From NCBI RefSeq assembly GCF_900636575.1, contig NZ_LR134293.1, positions 1,799,501 to 1,863,500 of the forward strand: a stretch of DNA of 64,000 nucleotides, written 5' to 3'. How positions within the stretch are numbered: position 1 is the stretch's first letter; every line of letters begins with the position of its first letter. Position numbers and translations under genes: made by a program. This document shows positions 39,839 through 49,357 of this stretch, piece after piece. The notes under the pieces were generated by a model, which saw only the letters and a program-made list of their open reading frames with translations, did no database searches and was not told the origin of the DNA. This DNA is from Streptococcus canis (lineage in GTDB: Bacteria > Bacillota > Bacilli > Lactobacillales > Streptococcaceae).

Positions 39839-39867
39839 ATTCTAACATAGGCTCTAGGCCAAGTCAA
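39839..39867 (-). promoter_or_regulatory. Promoter of infC-rpmI-rplT, inside the end of cmk
   Basis: Minus strand TTGACT (39862-39867), 17 bases, TAGAAT (39839-39844). The -35 box lies within the last codons of cmk. Confidence 0.85.
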
Positions 39868-40534
39868 CCATTTTTTCTGCTTTTTCTTGGATAAATTGAA
39901 CAACGCCCTCAATAGAGACACCAGTTGTGTCAAAAACAAGAGCATCTTCAGCTGCTTTTAAAGGTGAAACTTTGCGATGACTATCCTTGTAATCACGAGC
40001 TGCTATCTCTTCTTTTAGCGTCTCAAAATCCGTTTCAATCCCTTTTTCTAGATTTTCCTTATAACGGCGCTCTGCCCGCTCTTCCACAGAAGCCACTAAA
40101 AAGATTTTTAGTTCCGCATCTGGGAGAACAACTGTTCCGATGTCACGCCCATCCATGATAATGCCTCCTTCTTGGGCAATTCGTCTTTGTTGTTGAACCA
40201 ATTCCTCTCGAATTTCTGGTAAGGCTGACACCCATGAGACATTGTTGGTGACATCATTTTGTCTAATGGCTAAGCTCACATCCTCATTACCAAGGTAGAC
40301 CAACTGTGAGCCATCTGCTGCCTTGTGAAAAGAAATAGGATGCTTAGCCAATTCTTCTAAAATAAGCGGGACTTGTTTATCCGAGTAACCATGTGTTAAT
40401 GCGATATAAGTTGCTGAGCGATACATGGCACCAGTGTCTAAATAAGTGTAGCCAAGATTTTTTGCAATAATCTTGGCTACTGTACTTTTTCCACTTGAAG
40501 CTGGTCCATCAATCGCAATTTTAATTGCTTTCAT
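39854..40534 (-). CDS. cmk: Cytidylate kinase
   Basis: Phosphorylates CMP and dCMP. It is 226 aa from the ATG at 40534 ([18 protein letters not shown]), with the P-loop GPASSGKS near residue 10, [13 protein letters not shown] and [22 protein letters not shown]. The ribosome site GAAGAGGAAA supports this start over an ATG five codons earlier, which overlaps the LysM gene's stop. The LysM gene upstream and cmk are probably co-transcribed. Confidence 0.95.
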   Translation of the reverse strand: MKAIKIAIDGPASSGKSTVAKIIAKNLGYTYLDTGAMYRSATYIALTHGYSDKQVPLILEELAKHPISFHKAADGSQLVYLGNEDVSLAIRQNDVTNNVSWVSALPEIREELVQQQRRIAQEGGIIMDGRDIGTVVLPDAELKIFLVASVEERAERRYKENLEKGIETDFETLKEEIAARDYKDSHRKVSPLKAAEDALVFDTTGVSIEGVVQFIQEKAEKMVDLA

Positions 40535-40548
40535 TTTTTCCTCTTCCA

Positions 40549-41025
40549 TTATTTAATAATCACTTGATCTCCTGGATTGGCATACCAATACCCTTGCGTC
40601 ATGTGATCCGGATTAAGTGCTTGTAACTGTTCCACAGAAATACCCGCACGTGCTGCAATAGAGGCTGCTCCCTCTCCTGCCAATACAGTAATGGTTTCAC
40701 TAGCCACCTCTGTTGAGGCAGGTGGCTCTTCGCTAGAAGCTGTTGTTTCCTTAGTTGTTGAACTACTTGGTGTCTTCTTAGTACTAGATGCTTTTTTAAC
40801 CTTTTTATGTGTTGAAGCTCCATAAAAACCAGTTATTTCAGCCTGTTTATCGCTACCACTGTTTGATGTATAGAAGAAAATAAAGAGTATCGCAACAATG
40901 ACGACAAAGAAAATACTTAACAAAGCTGTTAACCAAGGTGTGCTAATGAGAGCGCTTCTTGATTGACGTGTTCTTGTTTCTTTGTTGTCATCGACAATTT
41001 TTTCTTCCCATGGTTCTTTGGCCAT
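40549..41025 (-). CDS. LysM-domain membrane-anchored protein (SAG1386/EF1546 type)
   Basis: 158 residues: a charged cytoplasmic N-terminus, one membrane helix ([20 protein letters not shown], about residues 33-52), a Ser/Thr/Lys-rich linker of about 60 residues and a C-terminal LysM module ([20 protein letters not shown] to PGDQVIIK). LysM binds peptidoglycan glycan chains, so it is likely held at the membrane-wall interface. It is divergent from the ferredoxin gene, with a GGGGGAAG ribosome site, and lies directly before cmk. Confidence 0.88.
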   Translation of the reverse strand: MAKEPWEEKIVDDNKETRTRQSRSALISTPWLTALLSIFFVVIVAILFIFFYTSNSGSDKQAEITGFYGASTHKKVKKASSTKKTPSSSTTKETTASSEEPPASTEVASETITVLAGEGAASIAARAGISVEQLQALNPDHMTQGYWYANPGDQVIIK

Positions 41026-41036
41026 GATCTTCCCCC

Positions 41037-41065
41037 TTGTTAAATTAACAAAATCATATTAGAAT
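41037..41065 (+). promoter_or_regulatory. Promoter of ferredoxin gene (candidate leaderless), with palindrome
   Basis: TTGTTA (41037-41042), 17 bases, TAGAAT (41060-41065), then exactly seven bases to the ATG. The -35 box is half of a palindrome TTGTTA-AAT-TAACAA (41037-41051) in the divergent region shared with the LysM gene. Confidence 0.65.
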
Positions 41066-41072
41066 AATACTT

Positions 41073-41270
41073 ATGAAAGTATCTATTATTCCAGAAAAAT
41101 GTATTGCTTGCGGCCTGTGCCAGACCTATTCATCTCTCTTTGATTATCATGACGACGGTATCGTCACATTTTCAAACTCACTTGAAACAAGTCAAACCAT
41201 TGATCCTTCTGACAAGGATACCATTTTAGCTGTCAAAACTTGCCCAACCAAAGCCCTTACCCTCGAGTAA
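41073..41270 (+). CDS. fer: Single-cluster [4Fe-4S] ferredoxin
   Basis: A 65-residue electron carrier. The motif CIACGLC (residues 10-16) and a distant cysteine in KTCPTKAL near the C-terminus supply the four ligands for one cluster, as in Bacillus-type ferredoxins. No ribosome site precedes the ATG, which lies at the predicted transcription start. Its last codons form part of a terminator stem and overlap the end of the convergent ebsA gene by 14 bases. A ferredoxin-NADP reductase is encoded at 3255-4250. Confidence 0.92.
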   Translation: MKVSIIPEKCIACGLCQTYSSLFDYHDDGIVTFSNSLETSQTIDPSDKDTILAVKTCPTKALTLE

Positions 41271-41280
41271 GGGCTTTTTT
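41250..41280 (+). terminator. Terminator built from the coding ends of fer and ebsA
   Basis: AAAGCCCTTAC (41250-41260) pairs perfectly with GTAAGGGCTTT (41267-41277) around a 6-base loop, followed by T on the plus strand. The stem includes the last six codons and stop of the ferredoxin and the stop of ebsA. Confidence 0.85.
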
Positions 41281-41745
41281 ATCATATTGGTAAGCTTCAA
41301 AATAGTCTAGCTTAATCAAGTTATCCATCAAAACAACCTCTCCCTTAAAATAAGGATTGACAGCTAAGGCATCAAGAAAATATTTCTTAGGCCATTTGCG
41401 CATGTAAAAGAGGTAACTTTTTTCCCCAACATATAGAGAAAGAGTTGATTTGGTAACTTCTACCTTACTAATGTTTTCAATCATTAACTTGTGAGGCCCA
41501 AATAATTTGAAGGAGACAATCCTCAAAACACCATTATTTTCGATAATAAAATAGCGATGCAGACCAATACCGACCAAGACAGCAAAAATAGCAAATAAGA
41601 TAAAGACACGACTTGGTATTTCTGTGCGTTCATATAATAAGGACAATCCTATGAAAATAGGTGCAAATGCAATGGACCAGTAGATAATGGACCAAGACAA
41701 TTCTGGCTGCCAGTGATACCTTATTTTACCAAAAATTTTAATCAT
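41257..41745 (-). CDS. ebsA: EbsA-family membrane protein
   Basis: 162 residues with two N-terminal membrane helices (SWSIIYWSIAFAPIFIGLSL and FILFAIFAVLVGIGLHRYF) and a soluble C-terminal domain of about 100 residues resembling a PH-like fold (NGVLRIVSFKLFGPHKLM). It matches what I recall as the EbsA family, named from enterococcal surface-exclusion work; a biochemical role is not known. The ribosome site is AGAGGTGAC. It follows pepT on the same strand. Confidence 0.75.
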   Translation of the reverse strand: MIKIFGKIRYHWQPELSWSIIYWSIAFAPIFIGLSLLYERTEIPSRVFILFAIFAVLVGIGLHRYFIIENNGVLRIVSFKLFGPHKLMIENISKVEVTKSTLSLYVGEKSYLFYMRKWPKKYFLDALAVNPYFKGEVVLMDNLIKLDYFEAYQYDKKALTRG

Positions 41746-41788
41746 TTTTTGTCAGTCACCTCTACTAAATTCTAGCTCTTTATAGTGA

Positions 41789-43012
41789 TTAAGGCTTGCG
41801 CACAATACCAAGAATCACATCAACAGCCTGCTCCATTGTCTGAAGGCTGACAAACTCAAAACGACCATGCATATTTTCACCACCAGCAAAAATGTTGGGG
41901 GTTGGAATACCCATAAATGAAATTTTAGAGCCGTCTGTCCCACCACGAATAGGTTCGATAACAGGTTTAATGTAAAGCTCTTCCATTACTTCTTTTGCTA
42001 AATTAACAGGTGTCATGTCTTTTTCAATGACTTTTTTCATGTTGTAATACTGATCAGTAAGAGTAATCAGAACACGCTCTGTGCCCAATTGGCTATTCAT
42101 GGTTTGAGCTAACTCTCTGACCTTTTCTTTTCTGGCTTCAAATGATGCTTCCTCAAAATCACGAATAATATAAGACGCGTGAGCCTCTTCAACCGTTCCA
42201 GTCAATCCCATCAAGTGATAGAAACCTTGATAACCATCTGTTTTTTCAGGTCGGTCTTCCTCTGGTAACTGACTATGAAAATCTATGGCTAATTGAAGAG
42301 CATTAATCATCTGATCTTTAGCTGTTCCAGGATGAACATTTCTTCCTAAGAAAGTCACTTCCAAACTTGCAGCACTAAAGGTTTCGTATTGCAGTTCACC
42401 AAGAGGCCCACCATCGATCGTATAGGCAAAATCCACATCAAAGTCCGTAACGTCAAACTTGTCAGCCCCTACTCCAATTTCTTCGTCAGGACCAAAAGCA
42501 ACCTTGATGTCACAATGGTCTATCTGCGGATGTGAGGTTAAGAATTCGATCGCCGTCATGATTTCAGCGATACCAGACTTGTCATCTGCTCCTAAAAGCG
42601 TTGTGCCATCTGTTGTAATCACTGTTTGACCGATGTAATTGTTAAGATTTGGAAACTCTTCGGGAATTAAAGCATAACCAGAATTTCCTAAAGGAATGTT
42701 CCCACCTTGATAATTGTCAATGACTTGTGGGCTAACATTTTCAGCATTAAAATCAGCTGTATCTATGTGGGCGATAAACCCGATTTTACGCGTCAAGGCT
42801 GGATTGTTGGCAGGCAGAGTTCCAATAAGGTAACCGTTAGCTGGATTATAATGAACATCTTGTAAACCAACGGCTTCCATTTCGGGCTTTAAAAGAGTTA
42901 ATGCAAATGCTGTTTGACTTTCAGTACTAGGAATAGTCTCACTGTCTGGATTGCTTCTTGTATTAACTTTGACATATTTAATAAATCGATCTAACAAATT
43001 CTCATACTTCAT
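41789..43012 (-). CDS. pepT: Peptidase T (aminotripeptidase)
   Basis: Di-zinc M20B peptidase that removes the N-terminal residue from tripeptides, 407 aa. Zinc and catalytic motifs: HIDTADFN (about residue 82), [11 protein letters not shown] (about residue 142), [10 protein letters not shown] (about residue 176), and the C-terminal [12 protein letters not shown] and [12 protein letters not shown]. The ribosome site GAGGTGACC and an extended -10 (TGCTATAAT, -10 hexamer 43040-43045) lie upstream. In S. pyogenes this gene also sits beside the group-carbohydrate locus. Confidence 0.96.
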   Translation of the reverse strand: MKYENLLDRFIKYVKVNTRSNPDSETIPSTESQTAFALTLLKPEMEAVGLQDVHYNPANGYLIGTLPANNPALTRKIGFIAHIDTADFNAENVSPQVIDNYQGGNIPLGNSGYALIPEEFPNLNNYIGQTVITTDGTTLLGADDKSGIAEIMTAIEFLTSHPQIDHCDIKVAFGPDEEIGVGADKFDVTDFDVDFAYTIDGGPLGELQYETFSAASLEVTFLGRNVHPGTAKDQMINALQLAIDFHSQLPEEDRPEKTDGYQGFYHLMGLTGTVEEAHASYIIRDFEEASFEARKEKVRELAQTMNSQLGTERVLITLTDQYYNMKKVIEKDMTPVNLAKEVMEELYIKPVIEPIRGGTDGSKISFMGIPTPNIFAGGENMHGRFEFVSLQTMEQAVDVILGIVRKP

Positions 43013-43051
43013 AGGTCACCTCAATAATTTCTCAATTTAATTATAGCATAA

Positions 43052-43094
43052 AAGGCTTTAAAAAACTTATTCAAGCTAAGTTTTTTAAAGCCTT
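43052..43094 (-). terminator. Terminator of the decayed amidase gene
   Basis: Perfect 18-base inverted repeat (43052-43069 and 43077-43094) with a 7-base loop. It ends in TTTT on the minus strand and directly precedes the pepT -10 box. Confidence 0.8.
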
Positions 43095-44165
43095 AGTTGA
43101 TTAAACTAAAAATTGATAATAATAAGAAAAAAATACCTGAAACAATTCCTCGTACTAGCTTTTCTTGATAGACACTGGAATGAACCACAACAGATTTTTT
43201 CGAATTAGACATGTAGCCAAGTTCCAGCAAAACTGCTGGAGCCGTCGCTTCTCTAAGGACAGATATTCCTAAGCACACCATTGTTCTTGGATTTGGGTTG
43301 TTGCAACTTGAATCGTCTGCGCTAAATAAACTCCCCTTGACAAACAGTCTGAATTATTGTGATAAGCTGCATTGACATGTGCTGGGTAACCCCTATCATA
43401 TTCATAATAATAAGTTTCAACCCCATTAATATTGCTGTTAATAGATGTCTTAATAAAATGAATACTAACAAAATATCGGATAGACCCTTATTAGCTTTGA
43501 TTGACCTGTCTAATGGGCTAACAACATTATCTCATTTATGTGTGCTAACCACCTGATAACCAGTCATTTCTAACTTAGTTTTAGCGCATTCTTGCATCAC
43601 TAAATGCAAAGCCTTCTTCTGTTTGATGATACTAAACAACTCTAGGATCTGTCCACCATGATCTACATCCAACTAAATCATGTGATTCAGCACTTTATAA
43701 TTCCCTGCGATACGGAGGTTCCTATTGGATTCTTGATTTTATCAACCAAAAGAATTTCAATAGCTTTAGATTGACCAGCAGTTCCCGCTATACGGCTATC
43801 ATAAACCCAATCTTACCAACCAACATTTTCAACATGGCTACTGTAAGTTAATTTGGGCTCAGCTGACTGGCTAACTGTTTCATCTACTCCACCAAGGTAA
43901 TAACAGCCTTGTTCACTGCAGCTTGATTTCTGATGGTAGCTGCCCTATCTCCCATCTCAACTGCTGGCATGTCCCAAGCCCGATGTGTCAAATGAGCCAC
44001 TTCATTTGGCAACTGATTACTACTAACATCTCCTGCTGTTTGATTTACCACTTCTGGCTGAGTTCTTACTAATTCATCTGCCTTCACTTACTGGCTTGCT
44101 AAAAAGTTAGCCAAGATGACACTTGCCCACAAAAGCTATTGTTTCTTTTTACCTAATGTTTTCAA
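43093..44165 (-). pseudogene. N-acetylmuramoyl-L-alanine amidase (Amidase_3) pseudogene
   Basis: Minus-strand remnants of a secreted zinc amidase in several frames. The N-terminus begins at a TTG (44165) with a GGGGATTAG ribosome site: a signal-peptide-like LLWASVILANFLAS, broken by TAG before it and TAA after it. Then comes a linker reading ELVRTQPEVVNQTAGDVSSN. The catalytic part shows DHGG, QVV and VSIHF remnants with many stops, an intact GVETYYYEYDRGYPAHVNAA stretch (43282-43440), and a frameshift before the C-terminal SVLREATAPAVLLELGYMSN. The S. pyogenes counterpart here is an intact wall hydrolase as I recall. Confidence 0.85.
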
Positions 44166-44267
44166 TTTCTAATCCCCTATTCCTATTAAGAATCAGCTCC
44201 TCTAAAAGAGTAGCTGACGTCATCTGTATTATACATAAGAGTAATCTAGCCATTTGTGACTAAAAAT

Positions 44268-45530
44268 CTATTTTCCTTGAATAAGTTCTTTTTTAAACCG
44301 CTTCATAATGATGACATAGAGAAAGACCGACAAGAATAACCAAACAGTCATGGTTAATAGGAAACTCAAGGCTGCTCCAAAAATATGATAGGTTTCAACT
44401 AAATCACTGGTGATGAACAAAGAAACAAGGAAACTACCCATGTAGGGAATCAATAAATATTGCTGTTTACGCATAGCTGTCAAGATATTGTCAATAGCTG
44501 TCGCAAAACTACCGACAGCCCCCCCTAGCATAATGGTCATAAAGGCTAACCAAAATGCCTTTAGAGGAGTGGCGTATAAGAGAGATAAAAAAGGAATTCC
44601 TAGCAAGCCACTACCTATCAGGACAACTACCATCAAACTAGCTAAATAAGAAAACAAAGTCACTTGTATGGTCTTGAAACGCTCCACTTGTCTCTTCACT
44701 AAAGCAATAGCCATTTGCGTGATATGCGGCCTGAAAAACAGCATCATCAGATTCATTACAAAGGCTGGCATAAATAAAATATTGAAAATGGTTTGAGAGC
44801 CAAGAGGAATTTTATTCAAGTGGGTCAGGGTTTCAATCGCATACTTAGGTTGTGTGTAAATATAAATAATTAGAAAACCGTTTAAAAACAGAGGAAAACT
44901 CTCTTTTAGCAGTTGAAGACTCTTTAGCTGATTATCGCGATTCTTAAAGCTGCAAAATGCTACCGTTTCAAAAGAACGTCCTTTTCTGACATCATAAAAA
45001 AGAATAAACAGAAAGGATAGGAGACAGGTCACTTGTAGGGCAAATACTAAATTTCTAAAACAAATAATGATGAGGGTATAGATAATAAAGATTAAACTAT
45101 TTCTAAACGTTAGCGACTTGCCTGCAATGTCCAGACGTTCATGTTGTTGGAACATTCCTTGATACAAATCAGAAAAAGCATCTGTCAAACGGTAAAGACA
45201 GACCAACAAAATCACCTGACTTTTATAAGCATCATGCGATGTAACAAGAAGATAAATTCCCGAAATAGCTAACATTAAAAAACAGGTGATTAGCCTTGCC
45301 AGAAAATATTGAGAAAAAGAATACTTTTCTCCAATATCTGTCGCTTGGTAATTACGAACTTGAAAAAGCGCAATAACAACCATCATATTAGCAAAAGAAT
45401 AGGCAAAGGCATAGCTATCTGAATCAATCGGAGTTAAAAACCTCGTTACAACCATCAGTAACACAACAGAAATAGCTGCTGCAGATAAACTGCCTAGCAT
45501 ATTCCAAATAAAACTTTTTTTTGCTGTCAT
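44268..45530 (-). CDS. Wzx-type polysaccharide flippase (GacK-like position)
   Basis: 420 residues with about 12 membrane helices, in the MATE-like/Wzx flippase family (start SFIWNMLGSLSAAAISVVLLMVVTRFL). Such proteins flip undecaprenyl-linked sugars to the outer face. In the group A locus GacK plays this role for undecaprenyl-P-GlcNAc. Here it would flip the side-chain donor made by GacI/GacJ and the extra GT2. It lies after the galE terminator with only a weak ribosome site (GATGG), so its transcription may differ from the rest of the locus. Confidence 0.8.
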   Translation of the reverse strand: MTAKKSFIWNMLGSLSAAAISVVLLMVVTRFLTPIDSDSYAFAYSFANMMVVIALFQVRNYQATDIGEKYSFSQYFLARLITCFLMLAISGIYLLVTSHDAYKSQVILLVCLYRLTDAFSDLYQGMFQQHERLDIAGKSLTFRNSLIFIIYTLIIICFRNLVFALQVTCLLSFLFILFYDVRKGRSFETVAFCSFKNRDNQLKSLQLLKESFPLFLNGFLIIYIYTQPKYAIETLTHLNKIPLGSQTIFNILFMPAFVMNLMMLFFRPHITQMAIALVKRQVERFKTIQVTLFSYLASLMVVVLIGSGLLGIPFLSLLYATPLKAFWLAFMTIMLGGAVGSFATAIDNILTAMRKQQYLLIPYMGSFLVSLFITSDLVETYHIFGAALSFLLTMTVWLFLSVFLYVIIMKRFKKELIQGK

Positions 45531-45574
45531 TAATACATTACCATCTACTTCTACAATTACTAGGTTGGAAAGGA

Positions 45575-45627
45575 AATAAATTAGCAGTTAAGCTTATTTC
45601 ACAACGAAAATAAGGTAACTGCTAATT
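45575..45627 (-). terminator. Terminator of galE
   Basis: AATTAGCAGTTA (45579-45590) pairs with TAACTGCTAATT (45616-45627), and the inner CTTATTT/AAATAAG extends the stem; a T-rich tail follows on the minus strand. Confidence 0.75.
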
Positions 45628-45652
45628 CTAATTGATGTTCACAAGATGCGGT

Positions 45653-46669
45653 CTAATCCTGAAAACCGTTCGGATGCTTGCTTTGCCAACGCCAATGATC
45701 TTGACACATGCGCCTAATATCATATTTGGCCTGCCAGCCAAGGTCTTCTTTGGCTTTGTTACTATCTGCATAACAAACCGCAATATCACCAGCACGTCTT
45801 GGTTGAATCTGATAAGGAATAGCTTTTCCAACAACTTCTGACATGGTTTTGACAATATCTAACACAGAATAGCCATTCCCTGTTCCCAAGTTATAAATGG
45901 ATAGTCCTGAATTTGGAACCAGTTTTTGCAAGGCTGCTACATGTCCTTTAGCAAGGTCAACAACGTGAATATAGTCCCTTACACCTGTTCCATCTGGCGT
46001 GTCATAGTCATCTCCAAAGACACCAATGCGTTCTAAACGACCAACAGCTACTTGGGTCACATAAGGAACAAGGTTATTTGGAATACCTGTTGGGTCTTCC
46101 CCAAGTTCTCCTGATTGGTGCGCTCCAATAGGATTGAAATAACGCAAAATAACAATATTCCAACTCTTATCAGATTCATAAACATCTTTTAGGATCTCTT
46201 CAACCATTAATTTAGTACGCCCATAAGGATTGGTCACAGATAGAGGAAAATCTTCTGTAATTGGAACTTTATGAGGGTCACCATAAACAGTAGCCGACGA
46301 GCTAAAAATAATATTTTTACACTGATGCTTAGCCATAACACGTAACAAAGTCAAGGTTCCAGAAATATTGGTGGTGAAATATTTGAGAGGCATCTGTGTT
46401 GACTCTCCTACTGCTTTGAGACCAGCAAAATGAATAACAGCTGAAATCTCATGCTTGCTAAAAATAGCCTCTAGACCAGCTTCATCTAAAATATCAGTCT
46501 GGTAAAAGGTAATTGGTTTTCCAGTTAGTTCCTCAACCACTTTTAAACTTTTAGGGTTAGCATTCTCTAAATTATCAACAACCACAAGATCGTGCCCTTT
46601 TTCTAATAATTCAACACAGGTATGTGACCCGATATAACCTGCACCGCCTGTTACTAAAATTGTACTCAT
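45653..46669 (-). CDS. galE: UDP-glucose/UDP-GlcNAc 4-epimerase
   Basis: Short-chain dehydrogenase fold epimerase, 338 aa. The NAD motif is GGAGYIGSH; the catalytic tyrosine and lysine are in NPYGRTKLMVEE, with the serine in FSSSATVYGDPHKV. It interconverts UDP-Glc/UDP-Gal and possibly UDP-GlcNAc/UDP-GalNAc. The group A locus has no galE, so its presence suggests a Gal- or GalNAc-containing side chain as in group C or G antigens (inference). The ATG at 46669 follows AGGAGG by 7 bases. It has its own -10 box and terminator. Confidence 0.92.
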   Translation of the reverse strand: MSTILVTGGAGYIGSHTCVELLEKGHDLVVVDNLENANPKSLKVVEELTGKPITFYQTDILDEAGLEAIFSKHEISAVIHFAGLKAVGESTQMPLKYFTTNISGTLTLLRVMAKHQCKNIIFSSSATVYGDPHKVPITEDFPLSVTNPYGRTKLMVEEILKDVYESDKSWNIVILRYFNPIGAHQSGELGEDPTGIPNNLVPYVTQVAVGRLERIGVFGDDYDTPDGTGVRDYIHVVDLAKGHVAALQKLVPNSGLSIYNLGTGNGYSVLDIVKTMSEVVGKAIPYQIQPRRAGDIAVCYADSNKAKEDLGWQAKYDIRRMCQDHWRWQSKHPNGFQD

Positions 46670-46804
46670 CATATACCTCCTAGATAATCCTTTATAACCA
46701 AGCAAATGCTTCGTTTCTAAACCATCACCTATTTACTTTATACGCATCATCGCCTGTCACTATTAGAAAATTACTTCCAACACAGGTTAGACACTGCTCT
46801 ATCT

Positions 46805-46810
46805 ATTATA
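46805..46810 (-). promoter_or_regulatory. Probable -10 box of galE
   Basis: Minus strand TATAAT 135 bases upstream of galE. A TTGACC lies at 21 bases, too far for a normal -35, so the assignment is moderate. The leader shows nothing I recognise. Confidence 0.45.
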
Positions 46811-46825
46811 CCTTATTTCACCTTA

Positions 46826-49357
46826 TCATGGGGTCAAAAAGAAATCCTTGTGATTTGCGATGTAGCCTTTTCCTTCAATTAAGTCATATTCTAATAACTT
46901 CAAATCGTTAGCAATGATTTTTTGATCTTTCGTCAGATTTCTGTGACCAACACTTGCTTTATTCATCACTGCTGTTAACAAAGCATAGTAAGGAGATACT
47001 TTTGAATTAGTATGCGCAAGTAAGGCCGGGGTGAAGTCACTTGAATTTAATAACGGATAATCCAATTTGACCTTGGCATCATTACTCCAGATAAAATAAT
47101 CTGTGAGATACTTCAATTCAGGGTTATCTTTAAAGGCCATTTCTGGGTAAAGTCCTGGCAAGTGATCACCATAAAAAACAACTGAAATCGGCTTGTCTAT
47201 TTTTGAAAGGCGTTCTAAAAATGCTTTGGTGTCCTGATCTGTTAATTCTAGCAGCTTGGAATAGTTAACCAGATTATAGTTCTCATTAACGGAAAAGCCT
47301 TCTTTAGAGACATCTAAATCACCAGGATCAGCATACCAAGGACTATGATTTTGCATGGTCATGACTGAGAAAAATTGACTTTCTTTAGGATCTAAATACT
47401 CTAACACATTGTCATAGGTGGATTGGTCACTATAACTCGAACTGGCTGGCTTCAAAAATTTAGCTTTGTCTGGTGTCCCATCTAAAGCAATAAACTTATT
47501 AAAGTCCAACTTAGAATAGACCGTCTTACGAGAATAATTGTTCGCACTGGCTAGATGAACAGCATAACGATTCTTCTTTTTGTAGTAATTGCTGATAGAA
47601 GGAATGTAATTGAGCTTTGGAAAAACATCCGAGTACAAGACTGAAACTGTTGTATTGAGATTGTACATTGGTAAGCCAATCAAGGTCTGAAATTCCATGT
47701 TAGCCGTACCACCACCATAACCATCCGATTTCATCAACCCACTTGTGTAGTGTTGTTTTAACTGATTTATCGTAGGAATGACATCTCTTGACATCTTTAC
47801 ACCAGAAATACGGCTAGGGTCAGCCAGACTCTCACTAAGGACATAAATCACTGTACGATCTGAAATATGCTCTTTTCTGTTCTTATTAAGAGTGGTTGCT
47901 AGTTGGCTGTATTTATGGTAAATCTTATCAATAGAAGCTTTACTATACTCCTTAGGTTTATTGATAGTTTTGCTAGTTAACTGCTTAAACCAGACAAAAC
48001 TTAAGGATTGTAAGCGCGCATTCTCCGTAAGTCCCCGCCAATCCAAATCATAAACATTATAAAGCTTGGTCAAAAGTGGGGTGCCCTCAGCAATACGACC
48101 ATTTTCATTAGCACTAAAAGTACGGTATATCTTCTGATAAGGCAGAAAAATCAGGACAATCAACAACAAACGGATTGCTAAAGAAGGAACAATTTTCCCA
48201 ACAAAAAGACGTTTTCTAAAATACCATAATGAAAAAATCACTAAGCATAAAAAGACAACCGAAAACATTAATTTAGAGACTGGAATATAATCAAGGAAAA
48301 ATGTAATTTCTCTAAACCAAGCTAGGTCTGATAACAAGAAAGGCTCACTTCTTACCTTAAATTTTTCAATATTAATCACTGCTACTGCAATTCCAATGAA
48401 AAGATTAAGTACTGTAGCGGTAAGATAGCGATTCACTAACAGATAGATTAGGGTAAAAAGACAAAAAAGAACCAAGACCTGAAAAAGGGTTGCTCCAGGC
48501 ACCAAGTAAATATCTCTTAAAGGACCACGCACAGGAATCCCTGCTTGAATCGCCACGTTAAATATCATAGCAAATAACAGACTAGTTCCAATAGCTAGAC
48601 TGAGACTAGGCTTATAGTGTCTCAAATCCCAAAATCCTCTCGCCACTATAAAACTAATGCTGGAAATCAACACATAGGCCAGTAAACAATAAAGCCAGAA
48701 GTTGCCTAACTGAAGTTGGCCAGATGCGTCTTTAACTGGGAAAAAGGGATTAGTCAACAACAGTCGTTTAAAAGCTGAACTCGTCAAAAGGCTAAAGACA
48801 ACAAATTGACTTCCTAGGAAACTATCCTTTTTCTCTGAAAAAATTCGAAGGACACTAAATCGTTGGCTCGAGCGAAGAATCCTTCTAAACACCCAAGAGA
48901 GCACTAAAAGGAGCACTAAGTTTTGATAAAAACCAGTATTGAACTCAAGGTTTTTGAAAACGTCAAATAAATCGAACGTTTCAACATTCTTCAGTTGATT
49001 AGCCCTGATCAGATAAGTCGAAACCATGGCATAGAGCCAAGACAAGCCGCCATATAACCAAAACCTCTTTGTCATGATATTTGCAAGTACAAGTCCCAAA
49101 CTAACAAATAAAAACACATCATACAAGACATGACCAAAAGTGCTCGTAACTTGCGGAAAATTTTCTAAAATCAGATAAGTAATCGTGGCATGGAAAAATA
49201 GAGTGGCTATCACAAGAAACTCTATTAAGGAATAATAGTTCTCAACTAACCACTTCTTAGTCTCCTCCCATGTCGGTACTTTTAATGTCATCATCGGTCT
49301 GATAAAACACTCCTTACTAAACCATTTAGACCTGCTATCACCTTGTTTATCGTTCAT
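46826..49357 (-). CDS. gacH: GacH-like glycerol phosphate transferase
   Basis: 843 residues: about 12 N-terminal membrane helices over ~450 residues and a C-terminal extracellular sulfatase-fold domain like LTA synthase. The catalytic threonine is in GYGGGTANMEF, with metal sites in VLSESLAD and VVFYGDHLPGLYPEM. In group A streptococcus GacH adds sn-glycerol-1-phosphate to the GlcNAc side chain; here the acceptor may be the locus-specific sugar. The ATG overlaps the gacJ stop by one base (TAATG). An ATG pair 21-22 codons in would give MTLKVPTWEE and could be the true start. Confidence 0.88.
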   Translation of the reverse strand: MNDKQGDSRSKWFSKECFIRPMMTLKVPTWEETKKWLVENYYSLIEFLVIATLFFHATITYLILENFPQVTSTFGHVLYDVFLFVSLGLVLANIMTKRFWLYGGLSWLYAMVSTYLIRANQLKNVETFDLFDVFKNLEFNTGFYQNLVLLLVLSWVFRRILRSSQRFSVLRIFSEKKDSFLGSQFVVFSLLTSSAFKRLLLTNPFFPVKDASGQLQLGNFWLYCLLAYVLISSISFIVARGFWDLRHYKPSLSLAIGTSLLFAMIFNVAIQAGIPVRGPLRDIYLVPGATLFQVLVLFCLFTLIYLLVNRYLTATVLNLFIGIAVAVINIEKFKVRSEPFLLSDLAWFREITFFLDYIPVSKLMFSVVFLCLVIFSLWYFRKRLFVGKIVPSLAIRLLLIVLIFLPYQKIYRTFSANENGRIAEGTPLLTKLYNVYDLDWRGLTENARLQSLSFVWFKQLTSKTINKPKEYSKASIDKIYHKYSQLATTLNKNRKEHISDRTVIYVLSESLADPSRISGVKMSRDVIPTINQLKQHYTSGLMKSDGYGGGTANMEFQTLIGLPMYNLNTTVSVLYSDVFPKLNYIPSISNYYKKKNRYAVHLASANNYSRKTVYSKLDFNKFIALDGTPDKAKFLKPASSSYSDQSTYDNVLEYLDPKESQFFSVMTMQNHSPWYADPGDLDVSKEGFSVNENYNLVNYSKLLELTDQDTKAFLERLSKIDKPISVVFYGDHLPGLYPEMAFKDNPELKYLTDYFIWSNDAKVKLDYPLLNSSDFTPALLAHTNSKVSPYYALLTAVMNKASVGHRNLTKDQKIIANDLKLLEYDLIEGKGYIANHKDFFLTP

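Noticed and set aside
43359..43556. Plus-strand 65-codon frame in the amidase region.
   Set aside because: The minus strand there shows clear amidase homology (the YYYEYDRGYP stretch), so this frame is a shadow of the pseudogene.
44166..44267. Hairpin CAGCTCCTC...GAGTAGCTG near 44190-44216 as a terminator of the flippase gene.
   Set aside because: No T-run on the minus strand; it more likely lies in the leader of the decayed amidase, below a TATAAT box.
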